From: Dermatophagoides farinae
Taxonomy: Eukaryota; Arthropoda; Arachnida; Sarcoptiformes; Pyroglyphidae
Assembly (NCBI RefSeq): GCF_024713945.1
Contig: NW_027461520.1
Coordinates: 248,001 to 312,000 of the forward strand
Direction of reading: 5' to 3'
Length of the DNA stretch: 64,000 nucleotides
This document shows, one piece after another, positions 57,896 to 64,000 of the stretch; position 1 is the stretch's first letter, and each line of letters opens with the position of its first letter. A program made the position numbers and the translations under genes. The notes beneath the pieces were generated by a model, which had not been told where the DNA came from, ran no database searches, and saw only the letters and a list, made by a program, of their open reading frames with translations.

Positions 57896-60390
57896 TTATA
57901 AAATTCCATTAGTGAACCACTGGTAGTTGTCGTACTGTGATGAACGCCAGTTTAAAATAGAATTTTTGATCAATAGATCAATATTGGATAAACACTAAAA
58001 AGGATAGCGTTACAAAAACTTACGTCACCTGTAGTCTGATTGAGAAATAATCTTTTTTCCATAAGTTTGATCACAGTCGCAGGACTATGATTGAAACACG
58101 AAAGTTTTTCCACTAAAAAAATTACTATTATGCTAAAACGTACACCCAAGCATCATCTTCACCATAAGCAACAAGTGTTGAGCATTTTTCCTCATTTCGA
58201 CAAATCCTTTGAAAATTAATTCTTTAAACAAGTCAAACCCTGCTGAGTTGACCCCGCCCATAACGTCTAATATTTCGCTTGTCAGCTTGAACGGCGCAGT
58301 CTCAAAATTTACGAAACCGGGAGAACTGTAAAAGATATAACTATAGTCTATATGTATAACGCTTCCACTTTTGGTTAATAATATATTACCATTGTGACGA
58401 TCCTTGACTGCACATAAATACGACAGAAGAGAATAAGCAGCGTGAGACAGGATAAACGATGTTCTGGCTTCCTGTATTGTATCAGCAAAAGCCAGATTGA
58501 AAACTTCAGCAATGCTTGTTACTTTTAATTTTTGCTTTAGCGCGTCAAAAGACTGTGTATTTTCAAAATATTGAATTAAGCCACAGTTATTGTTAAAGAC
58601 GAGGATATCGCTATTTATTATTTTTAAAGGTAGATTGGCGGTTTGAAAAATCTCGTTGAGAATACTAATTAATTGAGATACAATTTTTTCTTGTCTAATA
58701 TCATCATTAGATTTAACAATGTACGCTACGAGTTTCCATGAATGATAATTTTTGTAAATACTTTGGTTTCTAATTTTTTCCGTAAGTTTGTTCCAGTCAG
58801 CCGGCCATAAAGCTTTACGAAGCTCTGGAGCATTTTGTTTTTTAAGATAGTTAGTACCTTTTAAATATTTGCTGAGGTCTGTGTCCAGATAAGCGTTATT
58901 TTTTACTAAGTTATAGACATCGGGTATTCGGTTCATGACAAAAGGAACTTCTAACGAAGTCAGTTTGGGTTCACCTGTTTCTTCGTTTTTCTTGTTTAAC
59001 CAAGCAACAAGCGTTTGTAGAATTTTGAATTTTTGTATTGTAGGGGCTAAGTCGGTCTTTTCCGATTTATTAAACGTATTTAATAAATTCTCAAGCTGTT
59101 GAATATCTTGATTAACTTTAAATTCTTTTTGTTTGAGTAACCTGTTTTCAAACACGTTGACACGTTTGGAAGTTTCGTTATCGTAAATAATTTCGTTTAA
59201 ATTTACCAGCTCAAAAATTATCAAAATTGGGTTGCGTTTCTTGGAGGAAAAAAAATTGGATTCGTCAAATTGAGCAGAAACAATAGAAAGCAGATCATCG
59301 TTATTACTTTTGAATATAGGTCTAATTTTGTTATTCAGCGTAAGTGATAACCGACCCGAGTTGTTGTATAACAAAAATCTATTTAAGGGCAAACTAATTC
59401 CATTAATTTTTTGAAGAACAGGGTTTGAAACACGAAAATAGTTATAAAAGAACAGCCAAGTGTCGAGCAGGTACAGACTAGTAGATAAGATATACTGCTT
59501 TTCGTATTTAGTTTGACAGTGAGAAAGCACTTCTGTAATTAGAATGAGGTACTTGACAAATTTATCGATTGTGTCAAACTGATTGCATCGTTCTAATTTT
59601 TGTAAATATAACATATCGTATTCGTTATTGTTTTGCAAATAATTGTGTACTTGTACAGAGAAGTAGAATTCGGTGTTCAGCAACCTGAAACATGTAGGAA
59701 CTTTTTGTTTTTTAGAGAGCAGATGAATGAACTGGGGAAAGAATTTATTCAAAAGAATCTTATACCCCCCTCTAATTGACTTGCTATTTGACTCATTAGT
59801 AGCAAAAAACTGCTTGCCTTGTGTACTATTATCAAGTGGGGTTAAATTTTCATGACTTCGTGATTTCTTGATGTTTGGATCTGGAGTAAGTTCGTGGCTT
59901 ACATTAGTTTCGCTGTCATTAAAAGAATCGGGAAGAGTTTTTCGATTAGTCGAAATTATATTGTTTACACATCTCATTAATACGGTTTCAGACAAAGCTT
60001 CTGCAAATTTATCATAGCTCGACCCTGCATCGTTGGAGCAAGCATCAAAGTACCAATAGAAAAGTAACGCGTTAAAAGTACTAGCCTCGCAAATTTCTAA
60101 AAGTTGAACTTTAAGCGTCGAGTTTTTTGTAGTTAAAAGCAAAACACACAATTGAGGGAAATAAAAACGGATTTCTTGTAAACTTCGTGTTTTTAATAGA
60201 CTATACAACGAATCTGATTTTTCGTCATTACTCAAATGCAAATAATATAAAAACCCTTCGATATCGTTATTAATAGAAGTCATATTTGAAACATCTAAAA
60301 ATAAGTTAACGCCATACAAAAACTGACGCTCAAAAATGTATACTTACTATTGTTTTGTATGCCGTTGGTTAGATCATCATATTCATGCAT
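57896..60390 (-). CDS. PI4KB: Phosphatidylinositol 4-kinase beta (PI4KB/Pik1)
   Basis: Four exons (60348-60390, 58144-60294, 58024-58112, 57896-57994) with introns of 53, 31 and 29 nt give 793 residues. The two last exons restore the family tail: FNHSPATVIKLMEKRLFLN and YDNYQWFTNGIL (YDGFQYLTNGIM in animals). A helical lipid-kinase-unique region lies near residues 20-110. The catalytic domain has VAYIVKSNDDIRQE (ATP lysine), the loop VKDRHNGNILL and FETAPFKLT. The metal motif reads HIDYSYIF instead of HIDFGF. It makes PI4P at the Golgi; this kinase is the target of imidazopyrazine-type antimalarials in Plasmodium. Confidence 0.92.
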
Positions 60391-60573
60391 CTAGAATATA
60401 AAAACGTTGAATCGAGATTTTTATTATTTTCAGCAATCAGTGGAATAGATTCAAAGAAATTACATCAGCGAGGACGCACAAAATAAAGGGCATAAAATGA
60501 ATTTATTTGAAAAAGATCGCAATTTTAAAAAAAAAACATTCATTTATTTATCGCAAACAAAGGGTTGGCTGGC

Positions 60574-60966
60574 TTAAAAAAAAAAGCCGAGCACTTTACC
60601 ACTTTGGCCTAACTTTTGAGCTTGAACGTGATCCATAATTCCTTTAGAAGTAGTCAAAACAACGTATCCAAATTGTCGCGATGGCAGAAGACGGTCACTA
60701 AGTTTTGGAAGTTCCTCAAGAGTAATATCGTATCTAGGACTGATGACACCGCATTTGTTCAATCTTCCGAGTAAGTTAACAACAATTTTACCGTTGCGAC
60801 CATCATCAATGATTTCAATCTGACCAAGGTAACCTTTCTTTTGCATTAAACGTAAAATGTGGACTAGCACTTTTGAGGTAGGTCTGAGAAGAACCTGTTT
60901 TTGACCTCTAGTTTCAGCATTTACTATGCTTTTTAAAGCATCTGCAATAACATTCATTCGAGTCAT
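60574..60966 (-). CDS. RPS15A: 40S ribosomal protein uS8 (RPS15A)
   Basis: 130 residues, exactly the family length, starting [18 protein letters not shown] and ending [38 protein letters not shown] and [15 protein letters not shown] match the eukaryotic RPS15A/RPS22 consensus nearly residue for residue. It binds helix 21 of 18S rRNA in the small-subunit platform. No intron. Firm call. Confidence 0.98.
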   Translation of the reverse strand: MTRMNVIADALKSIVNAETRGQKQVLLRPTSKVLVHILRLMQKKGYLGQIEIIDDGRNGKIVVNLLGRLNKCGVISPRYDITLEELPKLSDRLLPSRQFGYVVLTTSKGIMDHVQAQKLGQSGKVLGFFF

Positions 60967-61180
60967 GGTAGCGAAAGTTCTTCCAAATTGAATTCTTATT
61001 ATTCAAAATTGTTGTTTTTGTCCCGAATAAATTTTTATTATTTTTATAAAAATAAATTTATCCGCGTATTATCCTAGTTTAATAAAATATTTTTAAATAA
61101 AATTACCATGAATTAAAAGAAATACACTAATCAGGTTACTATAATTTTTAACAAGAATTTGTTCAACTAATACGCTTACA

Positions 61181-64000
61181 ATGCTCGCTAAACATTACCA
61201 TTCTGCTGAGACTCGTAAACAAAAAACATCTAAAAAAAATGTTAAATTATTATTATCACAACTCTTTAAGTCGTTCTCATCAACTGAAAATGATGAAATT
61301 AAAAGCATGTTAGAAGATTATTTTAGTTTAGAATATAGTGTTCCTTGGGGCGTTGGTATAATTAAACATAAGGTTGACCGTTTGTCAACGGGACTGACGT
61401 CCAGAGAGCAGATTTCAATGGCAGTTCACGTTATAAATACAGCTTCAAGTAAATCCAACTTGACGATATTTAAAAACAAACTCTATAGTTTACCTGAAAT
61501 ATCTGCACTACTTATTTTTTGTTTAGAAAAATTGACTTCGTTTTACAAAGATTCAACCTATCTAACGCATGAATGTTTAAAAATTCTTAATGCACTACTC
61601 CTTCACATTGATAAGCCATTACTTTTTCCACATTATGTAGATAACATTATCTCTATTACTAAAGAGCTGTGTTTTTCACCGTGCACACCACTTAACAATA
61701 GAATACAATTGTTTCATATACTATGTTGTTTAGACCCTAACTTAATTAAATCCTATTTAGTCAAACCATGTTCAGCTTTATCGATTTCACAAATAGACGA
61801 TTTAAACGCTTTTTTGTATAAAATGGTTTTTAGTCACGCACTCCCTAAACCTTCACACGAATTCACTAGTAGTATAGAAAATTCTGTTGTGCCACAGCTG
61901 AAAAACACTACTGATGCGATTATTTTTTCATATGCTAATTTATACAAATTGGTAAAAAAAATGACAAACATAGATTTGCATATTTATGGATCTTGTGCTA
62001 ACGGATTTTCTCTTCAAACAAGTGATTTAGATACAGTGCTTAGTGTAGATGATACTCTTCGAGCATCAGTGTTTGAAAAAATTAAGCAAGATTTAAAAAA
62101 AAATTTCCCTGATTTTAACATATTTCCAGCAAAACATAATTCATCGCTTATTCCAAAATTATGTAATAATATCAACGATCGAATAAAAGACAGCCATGTA
62201 CACATTACTTCTGTTTGGATTAACAGAAAAATAGGTTGGTTAATTAAACGTTTTTTAGCTTGGGATTTGGTATTAGTTGAGTCTGCATCCATCCCTATAA
62301 TAAAAATAGAGTGTTACATCCTTAAACAAAACCCAGAAATTTTTATTAATTCTACTTTGAACAGTGAAGAAGATTGGACTTGGCTGGAAAAAATATTTCA
62401 TCAAATAAATAATCCTGCCAACCTATGTTTTAATTACAAAAACTTGTCTTACACGAGCACGTTCAATTGTCTTAAAACACTTTTGATTCTCAGAGATTCC
62501 TTGGGTGATGCGAATCTTACTCTTTCAGCATTGTTTGAATTAATTGTATCATCGAGTAAATTTTCGAAGTTGATCGATAAAAAAAATAATAAAACTATTA
62601 AGATGCTGAAAGAATACGTTTTCACTGTTTTTGCAATTCTAATGGCTAACGATATTGTTATAGAAACCATGTACAGCTACTGGACCCCAACGTTTACAAC
62701 TTCCGTAAGCCACGAAATATTATCAGATTGCAAGAAGATGTATCAAAATAAAATTTCTATCCGGTTGATTGAATTTACTAGTACGGTACTAGAATCATAT
62801 TGGACTAAAAACGTGCAGGGAAAATCCACTTCTCAAATTTTATTTTTTCTGTCAATAAACAACTCAATCATTCTTGACTTTATTAGTAACTGTCCAGTCC
62901 ACCTAGATATAAAAACATACGGGCTCGCTAAAACGTATAAAAAACTTTTATGGAGCTATTCGAAGTTTGAGAAAAATATTATTAATAAATTAAACGACTA
63001 TTACTCTATTAAAATTGATATTTCATCTTCTTATCTCATAGGTTATTATAATTCGCAGCTACTTAGATCTTATTGTGCATTCGATCCAAAACTTTCAACA
63101 CTTGGTATTCTGATAAAAATTTGGGTTAAACAAAACAAAATTAATTCAGCCATAGATGGATTTTTTTCTTCTTATCAATGGATTTTGGTAGTAATTAATT
63201 TTTTACAGCGCTATTGCTGCTTACCTTTTGATACAACGGAGCTACAAAATACACCTCCAATGAAATCCGCTTTTTCAATAAAAATGCATGAGCATGACTA
63301 TCCGTTTGCTTGCGATACAAAAATCGTTACGCAAAAGGATATGAAGCCAAAAGTTTATTTACCAATTGCACCCAATCTACAATTTGCTAATATAGACCAA
63401 ATATACAAAAACAACAACACAAAAAAATCTAAAAATAAAGTAAATGTCACTAGCCAAAAGCTGGATTCACAATTATTAATAAAAAGTTTTGAAGGAATGT
63501 CTAACTGCTATTTTTATAATAGTATAGAAAATGAAGTATTCAACACACCGCCAAAATTAAGTGAACATTCTATTTACCAACAAACTATCACCTTGCTTTC
63601 GCCAATTTTTCGATTTCAAGATTTGGACAATAGAGAAAAATATGATACTGAACTTGGAAATAATACCAATTGCGTTACTTCCAATAAAGATTCCACTTAT
63701 CGACCCAAAGAAGTTTTGAACTACTGCATATCTTCCATACCTCCGAAATTATTATTGAAGGAATGTGATGATAATCACTGTTCTTCTTGCATTTCATGTT
63801 GGATGCTTAAACTTCATTACACGAAAGAATCAACATTGTCAAGCAATGTATATCAAGAGAGTACAAGTATTACTGCTGACCACATATACTCAACAAAAGA
63901 TATAACTAAATTCTGGCTAGCTAAAGACAAATGTATATTAAACCTTTGTGGTACCAATGAGGTTTCATTATTAGAACTTTTTATCGCATTTATAGAATAT
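61181..64000 (+). CDS. Non-canonical poly(A) polymerase/TUTase (partial)
   Basis: The frame is open from ATG at 61181 to the window edge (940 codons) without a stop, so the 3' end is missing. About 250 helical residues precede the nucleotidyltransferase core: GSCANGF (G270-S271) and SDLD (D282, D284, metal ligands). A third carboxylate should lie in IPIIKIECYIL, where a glutamate rather than aspartate occurs. After a long insert, the PAP-associated domain appears: LSTLGILIKIWVKQNKIN and SSYQWILVVINFLQ near residues 645-680. This order fits TUTases and Cid1/GLD2-type enzymes that add U or A to RNA 3' ends. The roughly 300-residue separation is larger than usual. Residues beyond 700 are polar with a Cys cluster (HCSSCISC) near 860. 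Confidence 0.82.
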   Translation, partial: MLAKHYHSAETRKQKTSKKNVKLLLSQLFKSFSSTENDEIKSMLEDYFSLEYSVPWGVGIIKHKVDRLSTGLTSREQISMAVHVINTASSKSNLTIFKNKLYSLPEISALLIFCLEKLTSFYKDSTYLTHECLKILNALLLHIDKPLLFPHYVDNIISITKELCFSPCTPLNNRIQLFHILCCLDPNLIKSYLVKPCSALSISQIDDLNAFLYKMVFSHALPKPSHEFTSSIENSVVPQLKNTTDAIIFSYANLYKLVKKMTNIDLHIYGSCANGFSLQTSDLDTVLSVDDTLRASVFEKIKQDLKKNFPDFNIFPAKHNSSLIPKLCNNINDRIKDSHVHITSVWINRKIGWLIKRFLAWDLVLVESASIPIIKIECYILKQNPEIFINSTLNSEEDWTWLEKIFHQINNPANLCFNYKNLSYTSTFNCLKTLLILRDSLGDANLTLSALFELIVSSSKFSKLIDKKNNKTIKMLKEYVFTVFAILMANDIVIETMYSYWTPTFTTSVSHEILSDCKKMYQNKISIRLIEFTSTVLESYWTKNVQGKSTSQILFFLSINNSIILDFISNCPVHLDIKTYGLAKTYKKLLWSYSKFEKNIINKLNDYYSIKIDISSSYLIGYYNSQLLRSYCAFDPKLSTLGILIKIWVKQNKINSAIDGFFSSYQWILVVINFLQRYCCLPFDTTELQNTPPMKSAFSIKMHEHDYPFACDTKIVTQKDMKPKVYLPIAPNLQFANIDQIYKNNNTKKSKNKVNVTSQKLDSQLLIKSFEGMSNCYFYNSIENEVFNTPPKLSEHSIYQQTITLLSPIFRFQDLDNREKYDTELGNNTNCVTSNKDSTYRPKEVLNYCISSIPPKLLLKECDDNHCSSCISCWMLKLHYTKESTLSSNVYQESTSITADHIYSTKDITKFWLAKDKCILNLCGTNEVSLLELFIAFIEY

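Overview
This window comes from a compact, AT-rich protist nuclear genome, most likely an apicomplexan or a close alveolate relative. Four things point there. There is an alveolin (29150-29839) and a fused DHFR-thymidylate synthase (53257-54822). There is a secreted protein with two CPW-WPC cysteine domains (41983-42740), a family known from apicomplexans and chromerids. There is also a fungal-type (Cet1/TTM) RNA triphosphatase (1444-2556). The standard code is used: TAA, TAG and TGA all end clear genes. Genes lie about every 1.4 kb on both strands, often only 5-40 bases apart. Trehalase, the short introns and the compactness would suit a gregarine- or cryptosporidian-like lineage, but I cannot fix the species.

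Most genes are intronless or have one to four very short introns, usually 27-33 nt with GTAAGT-like donors and TTTAG/CAG acceptors. I rebuilt split genes by requiring GT-AG boundaries, matching phase and family homology. This gives full models for PKA-R, a SIZ/PIAS SUMO ligase, CK2-beta, NDC80, the CPW-WPC protein, a TRAIP-like RING protein, dynein light chain, Rab, ARP6, MAK16, DHFR-TS and PI4K-beta.

Layout. 0-7 kb: HOP co-chaperone, RNA triphosphatase, two unknowns, PKA regulatory subunit, AP endonuclease 2. 7-19 kb: a large helical-repeat (exportin-like) protein, SUMO ligase, beta-COP, SF3B4. 19-28 kb: cardiolipin synthase-like PLD, trehalase, divergent kinase, phosphoglucomutase. 28-32 kb: CK2-beta, signal peptidase SPC12, alveolin, NDC80. 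32-41 kb: acyl-CoA synthetase, a SANT plus CHY zinc-finger protein, a membrane-anchored unknown, a probable APC1. 40.5-42.8 kb: small secreted or membrane proteins including the CPW-WPC protein. 42.7-51 kb: RING ligase, dynein light chain, Rab, ARP6, calpain, MAK16. 51-64 kb: unknowns, DHFR-TS, PI4K, ribosomal protein uS8, and a nucleotidyltransferase (TUTase/non-canonical poly(A) polymerase) that runs off the right edge.

The genes are mostly unrelated housekeeping functions (RNA processing, vesicle traffic, cell division, signalling, carbohydrate and lipid metabolism) with no operons. The accessory interest lies in the secreted/CPW-WPC cluster, the unknown neighbours of the RNA triphosphatase, and gene architectures trimmed relative to their families (HOP, PKA-R, SF3B4). 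No mobile element, CRISPR array, tRNA or rRNA gene was recognised.
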